A stretch of 64,000 nucleotides of DNA from positions 433,993-497,992 of the forward strand of contig NW_006281104.1 of assembly GCF_000203795.2 (NCBI RefSeq). Reading direction: 5' to 3'. The DNA comes from Batrachochytrium dendrobatidis JAM81 (lineage: Eukaryota; Chytridiomycota; Chytridiomycetes; Rhizophydiales). The notes under the pieces were generated by a model that saw only the letters and a program-made list of their open reading frames with translations, ran no database searches and was not told where the DNA came from. Positions within the stretch are counted from its first letter, which is position 1, and the number at the start of each line of letters is the position of its first letter. Of the stretch, positions 33,297-44,976 are shown in pieces. Position numbers and translations under genes: made by a program.

Positions 33297-35548
33297 TCAA
33301 ATTAAAAAGTGCCTATACACAGGATTGTCGGTTTCTTCAACAATCTCCATGTATCCAGCTTGGCGCAAATCTTGAACAAAATTCTTAAAGGTGTCGAGTT
33401 GTTTAGGAGGAACTTGCAAACCAGCCAAAACACGTCCAAGATCTGCTCCGTTATTGCGATCTGAAATACCATTGTAAAATGAATCAAAAAATTGACTAAT
33501 AATCATCAAGCAGGTTTCACTCAAATATCAACTTACAATGAAATAGAGTGACATTATAGGCACCTTTTTTAAGAAGATCCATAAATTTAAGAAGTGCTCC
33601 AGGTCTATCAGGAAATTTGAAGCGATACAACACTTCGTCTTTTACCATACTGCTTCTACCACCGGCAAGAAATCTGCCATGTGTTTTGGCCAATTCATTA
33701 TTGCTGATATCAATCACATCCCAGTCAGCACCTTTGCTACGAATTCTTTCAGTGACTTTTGCAACATCAGCATCGCGATCTGATACATCAAACGCTGCAA
33801 AAACATGTGCTGAAGTAGGATCATTGAATCTATATGCCAGTTCAGTCACAAAATGTGGACTGATTGATTGATGCAGCTGCATAAGTGTACCTGGTGTCTC
33901 GGGCAACAACACAGACAGAATCGCTTCTGTTCCTTGACCAATCTTGGCTCTTTCAGCCACGAATCGCAAACGATCAAAGTTCATATTAGCACCCGAACTA
34001 ACAGCAACAAACACTCCATCCTGAATAAATGGATTATCTGCCAAAAATCGCTTCAGTCCAGCAAGTGCCAGTGCACCAGCAGGCTCAAGAATGGACCGCG
34101 TGTCATCAAATGTATCTTTCATGGCAGCACAGATTTCATCGTTGGATACAAGAACCATATCGTCGACAAACTGTTTGCATAGGCGGACGCATTCAGTACC
34201 AGGAAGTCGAACAGATGTTCCATCAGCAAATAAACCGGCCTCTTTAATTTCTACTGCTTTTCCAGCACATAGAGATTGGTACATGCCATCTGAATCGTAT
34301 GTATTGACCCCAATGATCTTCACTTCGGGTCTAATGCGTTTGACATAGCTGTATTAGATTGAACCAACAAAATCATAAATGTTAAATTATGTTCAATTCA
34401 AAATAAAGCAATAGACGCCCACATCTATGCAGATATAGAAGAGTGCTAAACCAAAGCACAGTAACCCTCAAAATGGGTTTATATCTGGGTAGATAGAAGG
34501 TAAATAATAGTCGACAAAACTAGGATTAAAATGATTCTACTCACGCTGAAATTCCAGAAATCAGACCACCACCACCGCAACAAACAAAAATAGCATCCAA
34601 ACGATCTTGCTTGATTTGACGAAGAATTTCCACTCCAACAGTCCCTTGACCTGCAATAACATACGGATCTAAAGTATTTAAAAATAAAACCGTGGCCACA
34701 TTATTTTGTTGATTAGATGATGGTAATAGCATGCATTATGTTTTGAAAAAATACAAGGACAGTAAACAAAGTCGAATCAATTCATACACTTGTTGATCGT
34801 CCTAGTTGAAAAGTTTGTGCTTACCATCAAACGCAGGAATAAATACCCAATTCTCTTGCTCGGCCAGTCGCATGCACTCCTTTTTTGCAGCATCAAAATC
34901 GCTTCCAAAAAGAACTACAGTAGCACCAAGGCGACGAACATTCTCAACCTTGATCTCAGGAGCAAATGTAGGCATGAGAATTGTGGCTTTTATACCAAGC
35001 TTATTGGCTGCAAGAGCAACACCTTGAGCGTGGTTTCCGGCACTCGCACAGCACACACCACGAGCCTTTTCAGCGGGAGTAAGTTGATACATCTTGTTGT
35101 ACGCGCCACGGCATTTAAACGAGAAGATGGGCTGCAAGTCCTCGCGCTTTAAATATATACTACTGCCAAGACGAGCAGACAGCTATTAAAGTTTAAAAAC
35201 AGTGTCAAGATCGGATACAGGATTAAAAAGCATGATATAAACGCATTTTAGTTTGAGTATAGGGTGTACAAGACTCGATCAGCATGCACTCTAATATCTA
35301 ATCCTATTTTTGATATATATTACCTTTCTAGCATAGGTTAATGGCGTTTCATTAGCAACATCGTACACTCGCGCATTTAAAATAAGCTTTAAATAGTCGG
35401 TTTCTAAATGCAAGGTTGGGGCTTCTACTTGAGTCTGTTGAGCAGCCTTGTGAGAAAGAATGGATTTAGGCCATTTAAATGGAGGCTTTGCAGACATGGG
35501 GGTTTCCAAAGGCAGTTCCAAGACTTTATGCTCATCATTGGTACTCAT
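33297..35548 (-). CDS. ILV1: Biosynthetic threonine dehydratase (threonine ammonia-lyase)
   Basis: Five exons on the minus strand, 35324-35548, 34825-35182, 34545-34668, 33537-34348 and 33297-33460, give 560 residues (yeast Ilv1 is 576). It converts threonine to 2-oxobutyrate and ammonia, the first step of isoleucine synthesis, in mitochondria. The PLP lysine is Lys98 in FSFKCRGA; the phosphate loop is the tetraglycine [19 protein letters not shown] and [13 protein letters not shown] are further fold-type II blocks. Two ACT-like regulatory domains occupy the C-terminal ~200 residues ([40 protein letters not shown] across the last splice), so isoleucine feedback is expected. The N-terminal ~60 residues are polar with several lysines and not a strong transit peptide, so mitochondrial import is assumed from the family. 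Confidence 0.96.
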
Positions 35549-35703
35549 GATTGTGTTTTTGGGAAAGTCTAAATATAGTTCTTCAACAAGCTTTTCATAC
35601 TAAGCGTGTATGTAGTTTACATTCAATTTACAGATTTGTACAATTTTACAGCAAATTGGTACAAGATGTCAATAATTTATTGCAAGAGTAGTTTATCACC
35701 GCT

Positions 35704-36200
35704 ATATATTGGGATTGCAATAAATGAATCTGTTGATCGTGCAATGTATGACTGCTAAAAATGAGATCATTTCAGTTTAGAATTACTGTTTGATTCATGG
35801 TATCATATGATGGCCGTTGTGTCAGGAGACTGGTCAAGGGAGCTTTAAATGCTTTGGTATTTCAAGATTTTCTAAATAATGATATTGAAAGGACATTTTG
35901 TAATGCACATCTGGTTTTAGACCATATACCATTTTACAAAACTACACATTCACAGATTCAACATGATTTGCTAATCATTTAATAAACAGCAATATCGCGA
36001 GGTATACAGCTTTATTACACTAGTCCATGTTGTCCATTCGTAAATCTTGCTGATAATTGTATGGGCATAATAAAACATGGTTGTTTATGACGTATGGTTT
36101 CAGAAACCAAAGAGTTGGGAATGTCTATCAAGTCAATTTCTAATAGAAAGTACAATTTAAACATTTATTCCAAAGCAAGATAAACAAGTTATATTTTACA
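35704..36200. mobile_element. MITE-like element copy D (left end missing)
   Basis: Positions 35706-36082 repeat 6354-6730 of copy C with about one difference, including the 61-codon ORF (35797-35982). The right part then diverges but keeps a degraded terminus (TATATTTTACAAGTC). The left terminal repeat is absent. Confidence 0.65.
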
Positions 36201-36839
36201 AGTCAATACACTCAAACACGTCCCCAGGAATAATATGATTCACTAATAAATCCAAAATGAAGAAAACTGTTTTCCTGCCAGTGCTGACTTGTTGCTGTTG
36301 ATTTGAATGTAAGTCTCTGCTGTTGCTCATGTTGAACCATAACTTCTCATTTGCACTATGATGCCACTGTCAGTCTTTTCTTTACCCTGTTTTATGTAAA
36401 ATTGTCTGAGTTGTCTTGCCATCGCCAATAGAAAGACAAGTGTGGTACCAACAGCCCAACAACAGCTGTGTGTTGGTCAGCACTGTCTGACAGGTCGACA
36501 CTCATGTATCATGCTTGGTGTGATGTACTGAAATACTCTTTATTTTGGTCGTGGATGCAAGAAAAGCTCAACACATGGTGGGAATAGCTTGCCAAAGTGG
36601 CTCATTGTATTGGCTGCGATTGCATGAGTGCTTTTGTGATTGGTGTGATTTGGTTTGTTTGGTCAGTTTGATGATGAATGCAAGACCTTGTCCATCACTT
36701 TGGCCGCTTTCAGTCCCACAATCCCTTTTCCCACTTACTATAAACACCCACATTTAAGCATTTTCTAACCTCTTACTGTCTGTCCACCCTGGCTGTAGTT
36801 TGGAATTCATTTTCTATAGCCAAACTCTTGACTCCAGTT
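36201..36839. other. Intergenic, PCF11 upstream region
   Basis: 639 bp upstream of PCF11 with no recognised gene. Confidence 0.4.
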
Positions 36840-39800
36840 ATGCCAATGATTCCATCAACTGCCGTTGAAAACAGTACCGCTGTTCCTGATACTGCTACCT
36901 TGCTAGCAGTGTATCAAGAATTCCGTACATCTCTTGGAGACCTCACATTCAACTCCAAGCCTATTATTACAAATCTCACCATCATTGCTCAGGAAAACAT
37001 AAATTCTTCTTCAGCTATTGTTCATGCTGTAGAAGAGCGAATCAAGAATGTAAGTTTGATTGATTGCCAACCTGCATTTTAGTTTGATTTTGTATATTGC
37101 TGGATGGTATTTTCCATGGGTAGGATATTTCTACTGCTTGGCGATATCTGAATAGAATAAATGTGCATTGCTTGTTGCCGCCATTATTCCCTTTACTATT
37201 TTATGATGGCTGTTGATATCTGGTTACCAATTATTGGCACCTTGTGCATGTCTGGATACGGAGTATTGGGATGTTTTATCTTGTTTTCCAAACACTGCCT
37301 TTGTTGTACTTGCTACTACTGCTACTGCTACTATTGTCTGGTTCGTATAATTTACCAAAGAAATCCATCCTGAGCAATGTCAGTGCCATCGGATGGTTGG
37401 TTTCAAATAAGGATATGCAGCCAGGTATTGGAATATGTTAGCCACTTGTGCCTTTAGGGTGGATTCGATGTCAAGATAAACTCGATTGTTTACCACAGCC
37501 ATTTTTCTGTCTTGATTGCTCAATATGAGTCGGTACGAAGCTTGCTTTAATCTCTGGCGCACTCTGTATGTTGCATTCTTGAAGCATTTTAGTGATAATC
37601 TTGTTTTTGTAATTTTTAGTGGTATAGAATTCTACATAAATACTGGTTCGGGGTTTTTATTTTAAAGTGGGGGTTGGCAATGGCAGATCCAACATTTATA
37701 CTCGATTTTGAGATGCTCTTTGAAGGCTGATCTGAGTGCTGGCGTGACAGCTAAGGATGTCGTCTAGTAGTAGTAGCAGTAGTACGCTTTGTTTTTGTGC
37801 ATGCAATTATAACAATTGGAGCCGGATTTTGTGTGAATGGACAAGTAGCATTTACAGTACCAATCATTTAAAAGCATTTCTTTCAAACTTCTTATTTCAT
37901 TCTGAATACTGTTCAAGTTTTTGAAAGTTCGTTTATTTACTCAATTTAAATTTTCTGTTTTTTAAACTGCAATTATTGGATGTTGTGTATGGGATATGGC
38001 CACGAAAAATTATAAATCTAAAAATGATACGATCTTTTCAATATCCTATTCAACCGACCATCTACACTTAAATCACGGTTATTGTATTTCAGTCTCAGCC
38101 AAAACATAGAGTTCCCACCATTTATCTCATGGATTCCATTATCAAGAATGTTGGAGGTATCTATCGGACTTTGTTTGCAAAGAATATTGTTTCCGTCTTC
38201 TCCGACGCGTACTCGGCTGTTGATCAGGCAGATCAGCTACGACTACAGAAACTGGTTCGGACATGGGCTACATATCCGTCTGGCCCGCTATTCTCTGCAA
38301 CGAAGCTCTCAGTTCTCGAACGGTTGTGTGCCAAGGCTGGATCTGGCACCTCGAATGAGAGTGGTGCTACCGAAAAGGCAGTCAGTGCAGCATCTTTGAA
38401 AAAACCTTTTAAAGGAGCCACAGTGGTATCTGCAAAGATAAACTCTGCTACACGAGATATGGTGTGTTATTTTAAATTCTGTGTTGTGTGTAGGGGAAAG
38501 TTGAGAGTGTTTTTGGAATGGGTTTGATGTTCAATCCGAGTGTTGTGGTTTACATCTTGGGTCAAGGAGTGCATTTTATTTCCTGGACTAACACGATTTG
38601 TCAAACGTTTCTCATGTGATAATTAAACTAAATTTAGCCGACAGCGCCATTAGCCGATAAATCTGCTTCAAAAGAAGTACCGGTACTTGGTCCTAATGGC
38701 AGCACCACTCTATTGGTTCAGCAGCAGATTGGATTTCTTCTTCAGAAAAAGCGTGCAGCTGCTGTCATATATCCTAATGACACGTCCGCTTCTCAGCAAA
38801 TCCAAGTGCTCGAGCAGGTAAATTTAATTTAAGCGATTTTAAACCCTGTGTACTGCTGGATAGCTAACTATTTTAACTACAGCTATTGAATGTCATTTTG
38901 ACCACGCAACTTGATCCGCAAACAATCAATCAAATTACCTTGCAGATCCAGAGCATGATGACTGCACCAACTCCTCCCGTGTCAAGTGCTCCCGATCTAA
39001 ACCCTTCTAATGTACCACCTTCCTTGTCTGCCCCAGTCGCAATACCTCGAGTCAGTACTCCACTAATAAACACACCTGCTGCTGGAGCATTCGTGGCTAC
39101 TTCTTTTCAACCCGCACCTGTATATACCTCACATTCTGGACCCGCTTTTGTACCTTCTATTGTAAGACCTCCACAGAGGGTGCAATCGGATAGTTTGCAG
39201 GCTCTACCACAAATCGATCTTGCAATGCTATCGCAGTTGGTAACGAGCAGCGGTTTATCAGCGAATTTAAATACCGCTGCACTAAATTTGCCACGCGGAG
39301 CTGGCATCCCATCTTCGTTGCTGTCTGCACAAACTTCCGGCTTCACCTCAAAAAACATTTTTCCTTCTCAGTTTCCTTCCACGAGTAGTGGAGCATTTGT
39401 CCGTCCTCCCATCTCTACACATATTCTCCAACCGCTTCCACAAAATCTACCCTCCGTGCCTTTGGCTTTTTCAGGACTGACTCTTCCTACCAAGCCCACT
39501 CTCAAAGTTACATTGGCACACAAGGATATTCAATGTGTGCATCCAAATGCTGTTTACAGTTTATACGATGGACTGCCGTTACAATGCAAGCAATGTGCTC
39601 TAAGGTATGCCAAGTTGCCCAATGGCGATCAGCGCATGGCAGCACACCTAGATTGGCATTTTAGACAAAATAGGAGATTGAGAGAAAGCAGCAAGCGTAC
39701 CATATCAAGAGATTGGTATACTAGTGTTGATGGATGGGTTGATGAGCGTTATGGCCAAGAGCAAGATACGCAAGGTACATTCTATAGACGATCATGCTTT

Positions 39801-40383
39801 TTATTAATTTCATGTTGGACAAGTATTTTTACTAACATCACTTTTTCATTTGGTGTATAATTTAAACTCTATTTTTGAACATGTCACAATTTCATCTAAA
39901 AACAAATATCAAATCATACTGTTTAATTACAAACTTGTTTTTTGGTTTCAATAGCTATTGTATCTGTATTTGGGGAAGTTGATTCTGGTAAAAAATCACC
40001 TACACAAGCTGTAGTGCCCACACTTTCAGCAGATGGATTTCAAGATCCAAAATGTGTTGTGTGTTGTGAACCTTTTGAAAAGTTTTTTGATCAAGATGGT
40101 GATATGTGGATGCTTCGTAATGCTGTTTTAGTAGATGAAAAGGTGGGATTGCTTTATTTTGTAAACATGCTTGTCATTCAAGACAACACATCTAATAGGT
40201 GATGGTTCAAATTTCTAACTGGTGTAATGCATTTGAATGTTAATTTAGCTTTACCACCAAGAGTGTCTAGACCAAGAAACTACTTTTACTTTGAATGCTG
40301 GTTCAAAACGCAAGGCAGATGATGAAACTGATACCAAAGCAGCAAATGCTTTGACAGAAAACTTTAAAAAGTCCAAGGTGTGA
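36840..40383 (+). CDS. PCF11: mRNA 3'-end processing factor PCF11
   Basis: Exons 36840-37049, 38093-38461, 38638-38817, 38883-39774, 39955-40142 and 40249-40383 give 657 residues. Pcf11 is the cleavage factor IA subunit that binds the Pol II CTD and couples cleavage with termination. Residues ~20-150 are a CID: YQEFRTSLGDLTFNSKPII, NLTIIAQEN, then HRVPTIYLMDSIIKNVGG across the splice. A long Pro/Ser/Ala-rich linker follows. Near residue 470 is a zinc site, CVHPNAVYSLYDGLPLQCKQC with HLDWHF, and near the C-terminus a second one, CVVCCEPFEKFFD with LYHQEC; both are Pcf11-type fingers flanking the CLP1-binding region (RDWYTSVDGWV). Intron 1 is 1043 bp, far longer than its neighbours, and carries short ACTGCT/TAGTAG microsatellites plus a minus-strand ORF. 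Confidence 0.93.
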
Positions 40384-40597
40384 GCCAGTGTATGAACCCA
40401 ACATACAACATCTGCGCTATTATGTCTGATAAGTTTTAAAATAAATTCACCGTCACATCTTATAGCCAGCTTGTCACATAGAGTTGGGTTCAGAGTTGGA
40501 TAAAAATAAGCCAAGAATTGGCCAAATATTTCTGTCCATTTCTGCCGGTTTTTCCAACAGAAATCTACATTTTGATTAGCAGTGAAACCAGACTACA

Positions 40598-41955
40598 ATG
40601 ATGGCAGCACGGACAGTTTACAGGGCATCAGCCTTGTTGAACAGAGCAACAGCATTGCGTCCTGTATCTACTCCATTAACACTGAGATGCATTTCCTCTA
40701 CCTCTACTACTCATGGCGGACATGCTATTGCCAAACATGACCACCACGACCATCATGATGATCATCATGGTCACCATGAACAGTTTAATGAGCCTGGAGG
40801 TCCTTTGTTTGGACACAAGGTAACGAGAATTGTTTGGATTCTGCTTGCATGGATATGTAGGCTACAGAACAGTTTTCATCAGTCTTTCAAGCTATCAATG
40901 CTTTGGTTTATATCGCCTGGCAATCGAAACTATCAATTCGACTTACAGACATATTCATGTAAAATGGAACTCTTGTATTTATCTTGCAACCTATCTTTGT
41001 TTCTCTTAATATAATGGTGTATCCATTTGTCTTCCTATCAAGAGTTGACTTTGAATAGACAACATCCATGATACAAAAGTCAAACTATAGTTTTGTACTG
41101 AATAATCTCCTTTTTGGCATATCCATGCATTGTACGATCATCAGACTCATCCATTGCAATTCAAATGTTGAGTTTGACTGTTTTGATGTCGTCAATACAA
41201 TTGATATATGTTGTATTGTCAAAACTCGGATACGCTCGCGTTCTAGTTTGAGAACAATGATTGCATATCTCGGAAATGCAATGGTTGTTTCCATACTGAT
41301 CATCAAAAAAATGCCAGTCAACTTGACAAAGTTTACATGACACAATGCTGTCCAGTAGATTTTACGATACTGGCTATTTTTCATGCACTGTGGTATTATT
41401 ATATTCCATTTTACGTGAATACGACTGTAAAATGATTCCATGTATCCCGAGTGGCTTGAACTATGCTCAGCAATCACGTAGCTTTTCTACCTCAATCTGT
41501 CTGATTTATACAAAGCCAACACGTCCAACTCTTACCAATACTTGATGTCAAATATTTTTTGGTTCAATACAATTTTGTAGAAGGGACGCAGACTCTACTG
41601 GTGGGAGCCTTCTATCTACATGGGTATCTACGGTAGCATTGCGCTGTTTGCACTTGCTTGCTACATTCGTCCCAGAGTTAGGCAAGTGTCTTTTATTCTC
41701 AATCTATACTTGCAGACTTGAATTTTATTGGCAATCTACTCAATTATAGAGTTGCGTACTGTCAAATTCAATTTGATACAGCTTTTTAATACAGTCTGCG
41801 ACTCCAATGACTAATACTATGTTTTTTGCCTATTTTTGACTTGAATACTGAATGTCAGTCCAATGGAGGTTGCTCGTGTCGAGGCAATTCGGCGTATGGC
41901 TGAGCGAGGAGAGAAATTCGACTATCCACTACCGCCGCATTATACTGAGAAATAG
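40598..41955 (+). CDS. Complex I ESSS subunit (NDUFB11-like)
   Basis: Exons 40598-40819, 41581-41681 and 41859-41955 give 139 residues. ESSS is a single-span accessory subunit of the membrane arm of mitochondrial NADH:ubiquinone oxidoreductase. The N-terminus is a typical presequence (Met-Ala-Ala-Arg, many Arg/Ser/Leu, no acids), then a His-rich run (HDHHDHHDDHHGHHEQ) and FNEPGGPLFG, the fungal ESSS signature, WWEPSIYMGIYG, and one membrane helix (SIALFALACYI) before a charged tail VEAIRRMAERGE. Intron 1 (40820-41580, 761 bp) holds MITE copy G. Intron 2 starts with GC (AG|GCAAGT). The His-rich segment is probably cleaved or faces the matrix (inference). Confidence 0.85.
40944..41429. mobile_element. 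MITE-like element copy G (486 bp, complete), in an intron
   Basis: TACAGACATATTCATGTAAA at the left and TTTACGTGAATACGACTGTA at the right, TA at both ends. It is a nearly identical inverted copy of 48092-48577, same length. It lies within intron 1 of the ESSS gene. Confidence 0.85.
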
Positions 41956-42150
41956 GCCGACACAACCTAATTCTTGAAACCGAATTGGCAGTTAAAATCT
42001 CGACACATTGTGTCTCAAATGAAGCTATAAATGACTTTGATTCTCCATTATTTTCTGATGCTCAATAATATGAAAACATATAGGACGATTATTTTTAATG
42101 ATGCTAAATGCCTGGAGTGGATATAAAAGCACTCGATTTTGAAAATATGA

Positions 42151-44519
42151 TTATGGACAAGGTTCGATATCGTCTACTTTGAATATCTCATCATACGCGG
42201 CAACGCTGGGATCGCCATCTTCAAACCGAACAGCAACACCAGTCTATTGAAGCAATTATTTGAAATAAATGATTAGTAAAATACGTTTAAATTGCCAAAT
42301 GAAAATCATGGCGTTATGTATGCATCAGATCAATGCAACTCACCTTGAGAACGCGAACCACTTCTGCTGGATAAAACTCTGTTGTTTGTTCCTCATCACT
42401 GTCGTCATTATCTCGAAACAATGAATATACCCGATCACCAACAACATAAGAACGTTTTTCCTTGGCTAGTCCTTTGAAATCGACAATTTTATGTTCCAGC
42501 ACGTCCCAAGCAGTCTGATCACAATCTGAATCTGGATCTGGATCCACAACATGATATCTTTGAGTAGCAGGATCAAATGAATCAATGACAACCTGATAAC
42601 ACGATTCCTTGGGTGTAGAGTTGGTGCTACTATGCCCTTCCTCTGTATCACTTTCTTCCTCTTCTACCAACACAAATGCTGCTACAACTGAGCCAATGCG
42701 ATACTTTCCTTTACGTTCGCTATTCAGTCGTTTTGAATTAGGTTTGCTACGTGAATCTGCGCTTGTGGTATGTTCTTTTTTTGATGGTTGAGCTGTATTA
42801 TCAGAAGAGTCTATTGTGGTTTGGGTTAAGGATTTGACTGTGGCTTTACCTTGAAGTGGTTTGGATAGACCAATGTCTTTTGCATCAGCATCACTAGAGC
42901 CGTCATCTCCAGTCTGGCTATGATCCAAAATAGTTCCACGAAAAGAATCTTGATCACAATCTTTGCCAATGGATTGGTGGTTGCCATGTGATGTTGAAGG
43001 CGAGTTGGATTGAACATCTTCACGTAGTGTTGACCGTCGTGGCCGCTTCACAGACAATTCTTTGGAAGAATCTATAGTGTCACTGACAATTCGCTTTTTT
43101 GCTGAATTATCATTAACAGTTGAAGAGAGTATCATACTATTTGGCCCTACTTCATCGAGCTGTGTTTTGTGTGTGGATTCGGTCATAGGAGTATCGTCAC
43201 TCAAGTTTTCAGTAGTAGATTGATTTTTATCAAACTGGCTGTTACTTTCTTGCATATCTTTACAATCGTGCAAATATACATCACTTTTATCTTCATGATG
43301 GTCTGTTGTTTGGATGTTGGAAGGCGCATAGGATTCTGACTGGGAATGAGACGGATTATTTTCAACTAAAGATGTAGTTACAGCAGATTTTAGATCATCC
43401 GGCAGTGTAGCACTGGCTGTGTTTTCTGTGGAGGACTCGCTCAATTCTCCAACCTCATGTTCTGAATCCATCTTGCTTTGTTTGGAAAGTTCGTCAGTTG
43501 TAAGCAACTCAGTTGGCTCATTGGTGGTCTTTTGTGTGTGCGGTTCAAGACCTGTAAGGATATTAGTGGATTGATTGAGACGATCTCCATCAGTTATTTT
43601 TGATGCATTTTCTAATGGATTTGAAGCAAAAGGTATCAACTTGCTAACCGGCAGGACAGTTGATTTAGAATCTACTATTGGTTCGGAAGCCATTGCTTTG
43701 TTTTCCATTTCCTCCTTTGCAGCTATATGATAGATATCCGGTCAGGGTTTAGTCAGTTATACATGAGCAAGCATCTAATTGGTGCTCAAGATTGAGCACG
43801 ACTTGAACTTATACCTTGGCGAGCATCATTGCGGATTTTGTCCAATACTCTATAGACTCCGTTTCGAATACGTCGTCGATTGTCCTCGGATGCCAAGTGA
43901 CTATTGATTGCCTGTGGAAGTTGATCCAGAATAGGGGATCTAAACAGCCCGCATCGTATTGAATAGATTATACATTATGAGGATTAGTTTCAGAATAAGC
44001 CGATTATATCTCGTTCCCATATGACTGGCTTAATCCAGATACTGAATAGCCTTGAAACTGGAAGATATCCAACACATACTTATTCAGTACAGATAGCAAG
44101 TGAGCCTGCATGCCAACATTTCCAGAAAGTGCATCCTCGGTAGAAGGAAACAGCTTGGTTTGGTCCATCACCCTGTTCGCTTGTGTCTTTAGATAAGCGT
44201 CGAGTTGATCAGCAAGGTGCTTTCCTTGTGCACTAACTTGGAAGTCTTCCAAAAGGGATTTTCGTAGAGCATCAAAGTGACCGCCTCTTTTAAATCCATC
44301 AATAAGTCCTTCAGACGTAGGTGGCTGGAATAGATCAGGTAGTCGCTGGACAGTAGTTGCTGCTCGAGACTGAGAGCCGTTTACATATGGCCGTAAACTA
44401 CTGTTTGAATTATGATTGGCTGGTGGGTTAGTGTATCCTCGGAAAGAAGTACTAGAATACGGCTTGTAAGATGGGGGCGGAGAGCCTGATTTACGAGGAT
44501 GTCCTCGATGATTGCTCAT
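42151..44519 (-). CDS. SHG1/BOD1-domain protein fused to SGF29-like tandem Tudor
   Basis: Four exons on the minus strand, 44080-44519, 43815-43939, 42344-43722 and 42151-42243, join in phase to 678 residues. Residues ~65-185 are a COMPASS-Shg1/BOD1 domain (LIDGFKRGGHFDALRKSLLEDF, HLADQLDAYLKTQAN, ending IRNGVYRVLDKIRND); yeast Shg1 is a subunit of the Set1 H3K4 methylase. A ~290-residue Ser/Thr/Asp/Glu-rich linker follows. Residues ~515-678 look like an SGF29-type double Tudor: YRIGSVVAAFVLVE, YQVVIDSFDPATQRYHVVD, then YVVGDRVYSLFRD, EFYPAEVVRVLK and GVAVRFEDGD. SGF29 reads H3K4me3 in SAGA. The alternative is two genes, with SHG1 ending after exon 2 and a Tudor gene starting at Met 43706-43708; the in-frame 92-bp intron favours fusion. 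Confidence 0.72.
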
Positions 44520-44599
44520 TACTGGAACCTGTTGTTTGATTCGGCTTACTGAAATGTTCAAAGTTTGGACTGAAATTCGTCTAAACTTCCAAAAGCATC

Positions 44600-44892
44600 A
44601 ACTTGCATTCCTGGAATGTGCAATTGTGAATTAGAACGCATCTGATATTCAAATCAAGAGTTGCTTGAACACCAAACAGTCGATCCAATGTCTGCATCAC
44701 AATCAATCTGCTGATTCTACAATCCAAAAAGTAGGCAATCTCAGTCCATTATATTTGGATTGTGGGCATTGTGTTTATTGAAAATGTCCAAAAAACAATC
44801 TAATAGATTTTTAATAGAAAAACAATGAATATTTAGCCACTGTTTATTCCAAATGAATGCAGAAAAGTATTCTTTTCGTAGATACGGCTGTA
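44600..44892. mobile_element. MITE-like element copy M (left-truncated)
   Basis: The right end finishes GTAGATACGGCTGTA, and the preceding ~250 bp match the family core (ATTCCAAATGAATGC, GAACGCATCTGATATTC). No left terminal repeat. It lies between the SHG1-Tudor start and the 3' end of the repeat-protein gene. Confidence 0.55.
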
Positions 44893-44976
44893 GACGATGC
44901 GTGTTGAGGTATTTCTTGTGAGTTTTTTTAGTTTTTTTGTGTCAAGGACACTAGAAAAAATGAAGATGGAATTGTT

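Noticed and set aside
41085..41477. 130-codon minus-strand ORF, repeated at 48038-48436
   Set aside because: It lies within MITE copies G and H and runs over their ends; the identity is explained by the duplicated DNA.
43706..43708. Met at 43706-43708 as the start of a separate SGF29-like gene
   Set aside because: Not excluded, but the reading frame continues upstream through a good splice acceptor into the SHG1 exons, and the typical N-terminal coiled coil of SGF29 is absent; reported as an alternative only.
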